A DNA stretch of 9,519 nucleotides from Desulfobacterales bacterium (GTDB lineage Bacteria > Desulfobacterota > Desulfobacteria > Desulfobacterales > JAHIVH01), in the NCBI GenBank assembly GCA_020056645.1, contig JAGVHJ010000174.1, forward strand, positions 1 through 9,519, read 5' to 3'. The notes under the pieces are model-generated. The model did not search any database and had not been told where the DNA came from. It saw nothing but the letters and a program-made list of their open reading frames with translations. This document shows, piece after piece, positions 1 to 6,612 of the stretch (position 1 is its first letter; each line of letters begins with the position of its first letter). The translations under genes and the position numbers were made by a program.

Positions 1-163
1 AACCTTTTGAAAAGGTTGCCAAACATATCAAAATAAAGGTTCCATAAACACCCTCTGAAAACCGATTTGCCCCGCTCTTTAAAAGCGGGCCGCCGCATTG
101 ATAATCAATTCAAGTTATGACTTAAATCACTCACCAAGCCCTATTTTACATGCGATTCCCCTG
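1..163. repeat. Interspersed ~163-bp repeat, copy 1
   Basis: This stretch matches 7651-7814 in direct orientation, with about a dozen differences and one 1-nt length change by eye (roughly 93% identity). Similarity stops just after the shared TGCGATTCC. It starts at the first base of the window, so its left end may be missing. Inside it are the dyad AACCTTTT-G-AAAAGGTT (1-17), the 19-nt dyad at 71-89 and a short palindrome ATTGAT-A-ATCAAT (97-109). There is no transposase, no convincing ORF and no target-site duplication that I can see. It is most likely a non-coding interspersed repeat of the host genome; the family is unknown to me. Confidence 0.85.
71..89 (-). repeat. 19-nt dyad in repeat copy 1
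   Basis: The plus strand reads CCCGCTCTTTAAAAGCGGG. On the minus strand the sequence pairs along nine positions around one central base, with a single G-U wobble. On the plus strand the same position is a C-A mismatch. The equivalent dyads are at 214-232 and 7721-7739. It is not an intrinsic terminator: the T-run lies inside the dyad and no U-tract follows on either strand. Confidence 0.7.
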
Positions 164-200
164 GCTATCCGAGAAGATAATTGCAAAATAAAAGAGAATC

Positions 201-262
201 GAAACCCATTTGTCCAGATTTTTAAAATCTGGCCCCCGGAGGGTCAATGAAATATTATCAAG
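201..262. repeat. Diverged short relative of the repeat (copy 3)
   Basis: This segment aligns to the core of the other two copies: GAAACC, then ATTTG, a 19-nt dyad, then CC(G/C)CCGGAG and a TCAA-rich tail ending in CAAG. The dyad at 214-232 (CCAGATTTTTAAAATCTGG) has perfect 9-bp arms around one T. Compared with CCC(A/G)CTTTT...AAAAGCGGG in the other copies, both arms have changed together at three successive positions, so pairing is kept while sequence is not. Flank similarity outside this core is weak. Confidence 0.65.
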
Positions 263-319
263 CTGGAGCGCGTAGCCGCGACACTGTTTGAATCGAGAAA
301 ATAGCGTATATGGCTCTCC

Positions 320-370
320 CCCCATTATCGTCCAATTTATAGTTGCGTTATAAATCAGACGATAATGGGG
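320..370. repeat. Long perfect inverted repeat (51-nt hairpin)
   Basis: CCCCATTATCGTC (320-332) is the exact reverse complement of GACGATAATGGGG (358-370). Inside it, ATTTATA (335-341) pairs with TATAAAT (349-355), separated from the outer stem by a 2x2 internal loop and closed by the 7-nt loop GTTGCGT. It lies 37 nt beyond the aminotransferase stop, on the side where that transcript would end. No T-run follows on either strand, so it is not a canonical Rho-independent terminator. It could be a 3' mRNA-stabilising or processing hairpin, or a remnant of a mobile element end. Confidence 0.8.
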
Positions 371-407
371 CGGAGTGTCAATTGATCGGTCAAAAAGGAT
401 GGATAGA

Positions 408-1736
408 TCAGGCGCGCCTTAAGTCATCGATTCCTTTACGGATCGTGTCGAACAGCTCGACAACGTCCCTCTCCTCGATGCAGGAGAAGGCCACCCGCAG
501 ATCTTTTTCACCCAGGGCGATGAGCCCCACGCCATAGGTATCGAGCAGGTGGAGCCTCACGGTTTCGGCGTTCAGATCTTTTAGGCGGATGCACATGAAA
601 TAGCCGGAGTTGAATGGATAGACATCCCAGTATGAGGCGTATTTGGGGTCGTAGACCACCTCTTTCACCCGGTTGGCCCGTTTTTTCAACAGGGTGAATT
701 TGGCCTGTTTTTCTTCCCGGTAGTTCTTGTCGTTCATGGATTTCAAAACGATCGCCTGGCTCAGTTGGGAAGCGTTGGAGATGTTTCCCCGGATGGCGCC
801 GCCGGTTTTCTTCTCCAGGGCCTCGTAAACGGGCCTCTGGTCTCCCTTGATTTTGGTTCCATAGGTGATGAAGCCGACGCGGAGTCCCCATACAAAGTTC
901 TCTTTGGTGGCGCCGTCGAGCTTGACAGCCATGATTCTTTCATGGGTTCCAGAAAGCTTGGCGAAAATGGATTCCCTCATGACATTCTCTTCGTAAAAGA
1001 GTCCAAAATAAGCGTCGTCGGCGATCACGATCAGGTTGGTTCCCTTCTCGGCCTGGCGAATGATGATATCCGCGATCTTCCGGCCTTCGGCTTCCGTAAC
1101 CGTATATCCTGTTGGATTCTGGGGAAAGTTCAAGAGAATCAGGAGCTTTTTCTGTGTTTCCGCTTCTTCCTTGAGTTTTTTTTCAAAGGCGTCGAGGTTG
1201 AAACCGCCCGCCTCCGTGAAGAGGGAGTAAGTCTTGACGACCGCTCCTTTCCGGACACCCATGATCATGTTGTAGTTTCCCCACATCTTGTCGGGAAGGA
1301 TGACCACATCGCCGGGATTGATCCACATATCCGCCGTAATGCTCACGGCGTGGGTGATGCCGCAGGTGACCACCGGAAGGCTGGTCTCTTTTCCCGCAAG
1401 GGAGGGGTTCTTTTCGCGCTGCTCCTCCTGCCATTTTTTTCTCAACTCCGGAATTCCGAAAGAGGGCGCGTATCCGAGGGCGCTGGCGAGCGGGATATCT
1501 TTAATAGCCGAAGAAACGGAGGCCATGGCCATGATCTCACCCTCTTCCTTGGCGATTCCGATGGTCGCATTGATCCTGTGCGCTTTTTGTTTGGCTTCCG
1601 CGCTCTGGCTTAAAATCCCTTTGGGGAAAAAAATGTTTTTGCCGATGTCAGACACCATTTCAAGAATGGCGGGATTCCCCTGGTCGATGATTTCGTTCAG
1701 TTCTTTGGCCAAGGCATTCATTACTTTATTTATCAT
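408..1736 (-). CDS. Class I/II pyridoxal-phosphate aminotransferase, specificity unassigned
   Basis: This 442-aa cytosolic enzyme belongs to PLP fold type I, which transfers an amino group between an amino acid and a 2-oxo acid. The N-terminal part (NATIG, residues 56-60, then the GYAPSFGIPELR stretch) resembles aspartate/aromatic aminotransferases. Visible active-site motifs are NFPQNPTG with Asn207 (AspAT Asn194), DDAYFG with Asp240 and Tyr243 (Asp222/Tyr225), the Schiff-base Lys278 eight residues before Arg286 in GLRVGF, and Arg414 (DLRVAFS), which should bind the substrate carboxylate. Length is somewhat above the usual ~400 aa. AAGGGAG sits almost directly against the first ATG; the next ATG (codon 6) is an alternative start. 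The PxxKW gene lies 75 bp upstream in the same direction with no terminator between them. I cannot tell the amino acid substrate from sequence alone. Confidence 0.9.
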   Translation of the reverse strand: MINKVMNALAKELNEIIDQGNPAILEMVSDIGKNIFFPKGILSQSAEAKQKAHRINATIGIAKEEGEIMAMASVSSAIKDIPLASALGYAPSFGIPELRKKWQEEQREKNPSLAGKETSLPVVTCGITHAVSITADMWINPGDVVILPDKMWGNYNMIMGVRKGAVVKTYSLFTEAGGFNLDAFEKKLKEEAETQKKLLILLNFPQNPTGYTVTEAEGRKIADIIIRQAEKGTNLIVIADDAYFGLFYEENVMRESIFAKLSGTHERIMAVKLDGATKENFVWGLRVGFITYGTKIKGDQRPVYEALEKKTGGAIRGNISNASQLSQAIVLKSMNDKNYREEKQAKFTLLKKRANRVKEVVYDPKYASYWDVYPFNSGYFMCIRLKDLNAETVRLHLLDTYGVGLIALGEKDLRVAFSCIEERDVVELFDTIRKGIDDLRRA

Positions 1737-1811
1737 ACTCCCTTGAAATAGAGGCTGCTGATCAATTCAATGGCGATGGCAACCCTGATTTTTAGATGCG
1801 TAGGCGGTCAG

Positions 1812-2096
1812 TTATTTTCCACGGGCCCCGCGTTTGGACGCCTTCAACGGGTTAACCTTTGTTTTTGTTTCAACGACTTCCACCACAATATGGGTCGCGA
1901 GATTGCAGTTGCCCAAGAGCCATTTGGAAGCGGGGTCCGGAACGGATGCGCAATATTTCCCTAAAGGCAAGACGCCCACGCGGTTGCACCCTTCGCACTT
2001 TTCATCGATGGGTTTGCAGGCGCCCCCTTCATAGGAACACCCGGCTTTTTTCATAAAGACACACTCTTGATTTTCTCTGACGGTTGTGCAGCGCAT
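1812..2096 (-). CDS. PxxKW-family cysteine-rich small protein
   Basis: This small soluble protein (94 aa) has eight cysteines (residues 3, 12, 20, 27, 34, 37, 49, 64), including a CxxC at 34-37. The family signature P-A-S-K-W is at 55-59, followed by GNCNxATH and the basic tail VNPLKASKR. As I recall, the PxxKW family is found mainly in Desulfobacterota and has no established function; the cysteines suggest metal, Fe-S or disulfide binding, which is inference. An ATG two codons earlier (at 2102) is possible, but AAGGGAG (2110-2104) is 1 nt from it and 7 nt from the ATG at 2096, and the family typically begins M-x-C. It lies upstream of the aminotransferase and is transcribed divergently from kdsD. 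Confidence 0.85.
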   Translation of the reverse strand: MRCTTVRENQECVFMKKAGCSYEGGACKPIDEKCEGCNRVGVLPLGKYCASVPDPASKWLLGNCNLATHIVVEVVETKTKVNPLKASKRGARGK

Positions 2097-2161
2097 TTTC
2101 ATACTCCCTTATTGATAAAATAAAAATTTCAAATGGTTATATACCTCATGCCCCTACGGTA

Positions 2162-2197
2162 CACCATTTAAATCAAATCGCAAATATATAAATGGTG
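2162..2197. promoter_or_regulatory. Inverted repeat in the divergent promoter region, possible operator
   Basis: CACCATTTA (2162-2170) is the exact reverse complement of TAAATGGTG (2189-2197), with an 18-nt AT-rich spacer. The arms bracket the predicted -10 and start site of the minus-strand promoter. A regulator bound here could affect the PxxKW side and perhaps kdsD. A related ATGGTTATATA sits at 2132-2142. No transcription factor gene lies nearby to match it. Confidence 0.45.
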
Positions 2198-2213
2198 AAA
2201 CCGCCGATGTCAA
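2185..2213 (-). promoter_or_regulatory. Predicted sigma-70 promoter of the PxxKW/aminotransferase unit
   Basis: On the minus strand a perfect TTGACA (2213-2208) is followed after 17 nt by TATATA (2190-2185); an overlapping TATATT is a slightly better -10 at 19-nt spacing. Transcription would start near 2178, giving an ~80-nt leader before the ATG at 2096. One arm of an inverted repeat falls between -35 and -10. Predicted from sequence only. Confidence 0.6.
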
Positions 2214-2221
2214 TTGGATTC

Positions 2222-2250
2222 TTGCTTTTTTAGAGATGGGAGGGTATGAT
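2222..2250 (+). promoter_or_regulatory. Predicted sigma-70 promoter of kdsD-pfk
   Basis: TTGCTT (2222-2227) and TATGAT (2245-2250) are separated by 17 nt; the -10 matches consensus at 5 of 6 positions and the -35 at 3 of 6. Transcription would start near 2257, downstream of the upstream-most possible ATG of kdsD (2236). This supports the ATG at 2284 as the true start. Confidence 0.5.
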
Positions 2251-2283
2251 CCCGGCCATCAAAATCATAAGGAATCAATTAAA

Positions 2284-3291
2284 ATGGCGGCTATTGGATC
2301 AGAATTGGAAAATAAAATGAGCATCGAACAGGCGGTTGAGGTATTGAAAACAGAGGCCGAGGAGATCCTGCGGCTGGCGGAACGGATCGATGACAATTTC
2401 AGCCGGATGGTGGATATGATTTACCGGTCCAAGGGTTGCGTTGTGATCAGCGGGATCGGAAAATCGGGTATCGTTGGGAGGAAGATCGTCGCCACCTTGA
2501 ACAGCACCGGCACCAACGCCATTTTCCTCCACCCGGTCGAGGCCATGCATGGCGATCTCGGTATCGTGAGAAAGGAGGATGTCTTTTTAGCCCTTTCAAA
2601 CAGCGGGGAAACAGAAGAGCTCAATATGCTGATACCGTCGATCCGGAAAAAAGGGTGTCCGGTGATCGCGCTCACGGGGAACACCGGCTCGACCCTGGCC
2701 CGGTTGAGCGATGTGGTGGTCGATGTGGGCGTTGAAAAGGAGGCATGTCCCCTGGGGCTCGCCCCCACCTCCAGCACCACCGCCCTTCTCGCCATGGGGG
2801 ACGCGCTCGCGGTTGTGCTGATCCATAAAAAAGATTTTAAAACCGGGGATTTCAAGAAGAACCATCCGGGCGGGAATCTGGGGCAGCGGCTTTCGGGGAG
2901 CGTTTCCCGGATCATGCTGACTGGAGAGATCGTGCCTGCCGTTCCTGAAGGAGCCTCCCTGAGAGAGACCATCCAAGTGGTGGATCAGAAAAGGCTTGGG
3001 GTCGCCTTGATCGTCACTCCCAGCCAGATCCTGACAGGTATTCTCACCGACGGAGATATCCGGCACTTTATCGCTTCGGGGAAACCCATGGAGGGGAGCG
3101 TCAATACCGATGTCATGACGAAAAATCCCCGGACTATCGAAAGCGGGAGGCCCGTTTATGAGGCCTTGAACCTGATGGAAAAATTTCAAATCACCGTTTT
3201 ACCGGTAGTCGATAAAAAAGGACGGATTTCCGGGGTGTTGCACCTGCACGATATCCTTGGGAAGGGAACTTTGAAATTCAATGGACACTGA
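2284..3291 (+). CDS. kdsD: Arabinose-5-phosphate isomerase (KdsD/KpsF/GutQ family)
   Basis: It converts D-ribulose 5-phosphate to D-arabinose 5-phosphate in the cytosol, the first step toward Kdo of lipopolysaccharide. An N-terminal SIS domain (about residues 40-175) carries GIGKSG (57-62), the HPVEAMHGDLG stretch, SNSGETEE and EACPLGLAPTSST. Residues matching E. coli KdsD catalytic Lys59, Glu111, Glu152 and His193 appear one position later: Lys60, Glu112, Glu153 and His194 in the HPGGNLG motif. Two CBS domains follow (about 207-265 and 275-332). The length of 335 aa fits the family (E. coli 328). An in-frame ATG at 2236 would add 16 unconserved residues. I chose 2284 because AAGGA (2269-2273) precedes it by 10 nt and the predicted promoter lies between the two. 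pfk follows after 14 bp, so the genes are probably co-transcribed. Confidence 0.93.
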   Translation: MAAIGSELENKMSIEQAVEVLKTEAEEILRLAERIDDNFSRMVDMIYRSKGCVVISGIGKSGIVGRKIVATLNSTGTNAIFLHPVEAMHGDLGIVRKEDVFLALSNSGETEELNMLIPSIRKKGCPVIALTGNTGSTLARLSDVVVDVGVEKEACPLGLAPTSSTTALLAMGDALAVVLIHKKDFKTGDFKKNHPGGNLGQRLSGSVSRIMLTGEIVPAVPEGASLRETIQVVDQKRLGVALIVTPSQILTGILTDGDIRHFIASGKPMEGSVNTDVMTKNPRTIESGRPVYEALNLMEKFQITVLPVVDKKGRISGVLHLHDILGKGTLKFNGH

Positions 3292-3305
3292 AACGAAAGG
3301 GACGA

Positions 3306-4649
3306 ATGATGCTTCATGACACTCTTGATACAACGATCTTATCTCTTGGCAAGGCCACGGTCGACTCTCCAATGACCCGGATGGGAGATGACTCCATCTC
3401 CAAATTTTTTGTTTCGGATAACGAGCGGGTCCTTTTAAGCGTCAACCCCTTTGACATCAAGGAGCGGCTCAAGTCCAACGCCGATATTGTCTCTTTTGAG
3501 CTGGCTGGTCCCAGGGAAAAGATATATTTCGATCCCAGCAAGCTCCGGTGCGCACTGGTGACATGCGGCGGTTTATGCCCAGGCCTGAACGATATCATCC
3601 GATCCATTGTCCTTCAGCTCTATTACCGCTACGGGGTGCGAAATATTTACGGCATTCAGTATGGCCTCCAGGGATTTATTCCCGAATACGGCCACGATGT
3701 GATCGACATGAACCCAGGAAACGTCGTCAATATTCACGAGCGGGGAGGAACGATCCTCGGCTCCTCACGGGGTCCCCAGGATATCGAAAAGGTGGTGGAT
3801 TGTCTGGAACGGATGAACATCGGCATTCTTTTCATGATCGGTGGAGACGGCACCCAGATGGCCGCGTCGAAAATCGCCGACACCGTCATCCAGAGGGGGC
3901 TTAAAATTTCCGTGGTGGGGGTTCCCAAAACCATCGACAACGACATCTATTTGGTGGCCAAATCCTTTGGATTTGATACGGCGGTGGATGTGGCCACCAC
4001 AGCCATTGAAGGGGCCCATAACGAGGCTCAAGGGTATCATAACGGCATCGGGCTCATCAAATTCATGGGCCGCCATTCGGGTTTTCTCGCGGCCACAGCG
4101 GCCCTTGCCAAGCAGGATGTGAATTTTGTCCTGATCCCCGAGGTCAATTTCGACCTGGATGGCCCGGAAGGCCTTCTCGCTTCCCTAAAGGATCGTCTCT
4201 TAAGCCGGAAGCATGCGGTCATCGTGGTGGCGGAAGGGGCTGGACAGAATCTTTTCACGGGAGGGCACACCGAACGCGATGCCTCGGGAAACGTCAAACT
4301 CCATGACATCGGGATCTTCCTGAGAGATAAGATCACCCATTACTTTCAATCGATCAATATGGAGATCTCCCTCAAATATATAGATCCCAGCTACATGATC
4401 CGGAGCCTCCCAGCCAACGCCAATGATCATGTCTTCTGTAGTTTTCTGGGAAGAGACGCGGTGCACGCGGGCATGGCCGGAAAAACAAAACTGCTCATCG
4501 GCCACTGGAACAATCACTATGTTCATATTCCCATGGATCTGTCCGTGGGCAAACGAAAGCAGGTGGCCCCCTATGGGAAACTATGGCTGACCGTCCTAGA
4601 AGCCACCGGCCAGGGATCGCTTCTCAATAAGCCCCCAGCCGGGAAGTAG
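3306..4649 (+). CDS. 6-phosphofructokinase, group III / plant-type, probably ATP-dependent
   Basis: This cytosolic enzyme (447 aa) phosphorylates fructose 6-phosphate to fructose 1,6-bisphosphate. Motifs in order: CGGLCPGLN (87-95), GIQYGLQGF (116-124), GGDGT (179-183), PKTIDND (207-213) with catalytic Asp211, and MGRHSG (254-259). The residue equivalent to E. coli Gly104 is Gly182, which favours ATP; PPi-dependent enzymes have Asp there. The residue equivalent to Gly124 is Lys208, as in PPi enzymes and in plant ATP-PFKs. This mixed signature and the ~80-residue N-terminal extension match the long ATP-type group (TP0108/plant-like). The ATG pair at 3306/3309 follows AAAGGGA (3296-3302); the second ATG has the better spacing. 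It is likely co-transcribed with kdsD. Phosphoryl donor choice is inferred, not shown. Confidence 0.9.
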   Translation: MMLHDTLDTTILSLGKATVDSPMTRMGDDSISKFFVSDNERVLLSVNPFDIKERLKSNADIVSFELAGPREKIYFDPSKLRCALVTCGGLCPGLNDIIRSIVLQLYYRYGVRNIYGIQYGLQGFIPEYGHDVIDMNPGNVVNIHERGGTILGSSRGPQDIEKVVDCLERMNIGILFMIGGDGTQMAASKIADTVIQRGLKISVVGVPKTIDNDIYLVAKSFGFDTAVDVATTAIEGAHNEAQGYHNGIGLIKFMGRHSGFLAATAALAKQDVNFVLIPEVNFDLDGPEGLLASLKDRLLSRKHAVIVVAEGAGQNLFTGGHTERDASGNVKLHDIGIFLRDKITHYFQSINMEISLKYIDPSYMIRSLPANANDHVFCSFLGRDAVHAGMAGKTKLLIGHWNNHYVHIPMDLSVGKRKQVAPYGKLWLTVLEATGQGSLLNKPPAGK

Positions 4650-4659
4650 GCGGCCTTGA

Positions 4660-6552
4660 TTAGAATTTACTTCCAACCTCCACGAACCGGTCGCCGTCGA
4701 TCGTGAGGAGGTGGATCTCTTTTTCCGCTTCTCCACTGGGGCTGAAGGTGGTTGATCCGGTGATTCCATCCGCATAGTTGATTTTTAGCAGGGCTTGTTT
4801 GACGCCCTCCCGGGTTCCCGCGGAAGGATATTCGGCGACCTTGAAAAGAATGGCGGCCGTGTCATAAACGATCGCCTCGATGAAACCGGGTGTCTCGCCA
4901 TAGGTCGCCTTAAACCGGTCCACAAAGGAACGGACATGGGGAAGGGTGCTGTTCTCAAAAAAACCTTCCGGAACTATCGCTCCCTGTATCTCGTTTTTTG
5001 CGAGCTTGATCATGGCGTCCGAGTGCCAGAGATTGGTTCCAAGCAGCCGCACCTTTGTAATGTTGTGATAGGCGAGCTGTGGCAGGATGAGGGCCACTGT
5101 TTTTGGCTCATCGGGAATGAAAATCGCGTCAAAGGGGGAACCGAATTCTATATTCTCTCCGGCGTTTGGTGTCTGTGTCGCGACGGGGCCGCCTGCATTG
5201 CCTAAGATTCTCCTGATTGGGCCGGAAAAGTCGGATGCCGCCGCTTTGTAGGATTCCGAGCCGATAATGGTTCCATTTTGTTTCACGACTTGGTCCCTGA
5301 ATAGATTCATAAAGGTTTGCCCATACTTTTCTTCCGGATACAGAATGGCGAACCGGCTCAGATAGAGCGTGTTAAAGGCGTAATCCACGATGGCCTGGAC
5401 CTGCATTTCTGGGGTGATGAAGTTTCTGAAGATATAATCACCGATATCGGTAAGCCCCGCCTTCTGGGAAAGCACAATCATGGGGAGTTTAAGGGCCTGG
5501 GCCTCTTGGGCTCCGGCCTCGGGATTGGTGATGGGGCCGATAATGGCGACGGCTTTCTCCTCGTGAAGCTCTCGAACCAGGCTCTTGGTCTTTCCGGTGT
5601 CGGATGCGGTATCCTTGATGATGAGTTTGATTCTATCGCGGAGTCTCGGGTCATCGATTTTTGTGAGGGCCATCTCGATCCCTTTAAGCGCTTTCTCACC
5701 GAAGTTCTTATAGGAACCTGAAAGAGGGAGAAGGCATCCAACGATAAACTCGGATGAGCGGCTCATGGTATTGGAGGTGTCAATTAAGGATAACGCTTCA
5801 GGAACCCCGTCATGGTCGGGAAAGGAGGCGATGAATCCGGTGAGTATCTTCACCGTTTCCACGAAGTTTCCTTCATCGGCGAATGCTTTTCCCAGTTGGA
5901 CGATCCTGGTCCCTGCCTGCTCATCCTCCCGGTACCGGTTTAAAACAAGGGCGATCTCCTGGTCGTTCAGCAGGGCGAGCTCCTGCCGGATCCGTTCAGA
6001 GAGGGTTTTTCCTTCTTTTGAACGGAAATCGATATCCGGACGGATGTGGGCGGCAAAGGCCTCGGCGGGCCGATTCAGGGCCATGAAGGCGTCTCCAACG
6101 ATCAGGTCCGCCCGGAGCGCGTGGGAGGGCGGCACTCCATCTCTCATCTGTTCGGCCTGGTCGATGACCTCCTGGTATCGTCCCTCCTTGTAGTAGGTGA
6201 AAAGATACTCGACCTTCGCGTCCCCATAGAAAAAACTATCTGGGAACTCCTGGATGATCCGGTTAAAATAGTCTCTCGCTTCCACGACTTCTCCCTTTTG
6301 AGATAAGATGACGCCGATTTTAAAGAGGGAGGCCGGGACCATCTGTCCGGAAGGGGAGACCCTTAAATACTCTTGGTAGAGCCTTCGAGCGGTTACATAG
6401 GCGCGGGCGTTGAACTCTATTTCCGCCTTTTCAAAGAGCACATAACCTTGATCGCGTTTGGATCTCTGTTCATGTTTTTTCCCGTATTTTGCACCACAGG
6501 AAGGGAAGAGGAAAATGGAGATGAGAAGAATCAGGAGGGCTCTTTTTTTCAT
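4660..6552 (-). CDS. TPR-containing lipoprotein with a C-terminal periplasmic-binding fold (LppC/PBP-activator-like)
   Basis: This 630-aa envelope protein has a lipoprotein signal peptide: MKKR, a hydrophobic stretch (5-17) and a lipobox ending FPS-C, giving lipidated Cys19. Residues ~35-255 are helical TPR-like repeats of the BamD/YbgF kind (for example ARRLYQEYLRVSP, ARDYFNRIIQEFP). Residues ~268-620 form a type I periplasmic-binding fold, opening with IVGCLLPLSGSYKNFGEKAL and containing AIIGPITNPEAGA. This order matches the LppC/LpoA-like penicillin-binding protein activators, with an amino-acid ABC-transporter receptor as the alternative. No permease genes are adjacent, which favours an envelope role. 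An upstream ATG (6594) would add 14 residues ahead of the signal peptide; I chose the ATG at 6552, preceded by AAGGAA. It lies 60 bp downstream of miaA in the same direction. The ligand is unknown. Confidence 0.8.
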   Translation of the reverse strand: MKKRALLILLISIFLFPSCGAKYGKKHEQRSKRDQGYVLFEKAEIEFNARAYVTARRLYQEYLRVSPSGQMVPASLFKIGVILSQKGEVVEARDYFNRIIQEFPDSFFYGDAKVEYLFTYYKEGRYQEVIDQAEQMRDGVPPSHALRADLIVGDAFMALNRPAEAFAAHIRPDIDFRSKEGKTLSERIRQELALLNDQEIALVLNRYREDEQAGTRIVQLGKAFADEGNFVETVKILTGFIASFPDHDGVPEALSLIDTSNTMSRSSEFIVGCLLPLSGSYKNFGEKALKGIEMALTKIDDPRLRDRIKLIIKDTASDTGKTKSLVRELHEEKAVAIIGPITNPEAGAQEAQALKLPMIVLSQKAGLTDIGDYIFRNFITPEMQVQAIVDYAFNTLYLSRFAILYPEEKYGQTFMNLFRDQVVKQNGTIIGSESYKAAASDFSGPIRRILGNAGGPVATQTPNAGENIEFGSPFDAIFIPDEPKTVALILPQLAYHNITKVRLLGTNLWHSDAMIKLAKNEIQGAIVPEGFFENSTLPHVRSFVDRFKATYGETPGFIEAIVYDTAAILFKVAEYPSAGTREGVKQALLKINYADGITGSTTFSPSGEAEKEIHLLTIDGDRFVEVGSKF

Positions 6553-6612
6553 AGGTTCCTTACCGTTTCCAATGTTATGTGAACAACCAAACATTTTTCA
6601 AAAAATAAGCAA

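Noticed and set aside
71..89. Intrinsic terminator
   Set aside because: The T-run is in the centre of the dyad rather than after the stem, and no U-tract follows on either strand; the same holds at 214-232 and 7721-7739.
320..370. Integron attC site
   Set aside because: The hairpin has an attC-like extent, but I cannot place the RYYYAAC/GTTRRRY core pair, and no integrase or cassette structure is in the window.
1..407. CRISPR array
   Set aside because: The repeats are irregular in spacing, only partly alike, and there are no uniform spacers or cas genes.
343..537. Plus-strand ORF overlapping the aminotransferase end
   Set aside because: It runs antisense into the well-supported aminotransferase gene and has no recognisable protein features.
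765..1613. Long plus-strand ORF antisense to the aminotransferase
   Set aside because: It is a shadow frame of a GC-rich gene; the minus-strand reading has the full set of PLP-enzyme motifs.
2236..2283. Extended N-terminus for kdsD from the ATG at 2236
   Set aside because: It adds 16 unconserved residues, lies inside the predicted promoter and has a poorer ribosome binding site than the ATG at 2284.
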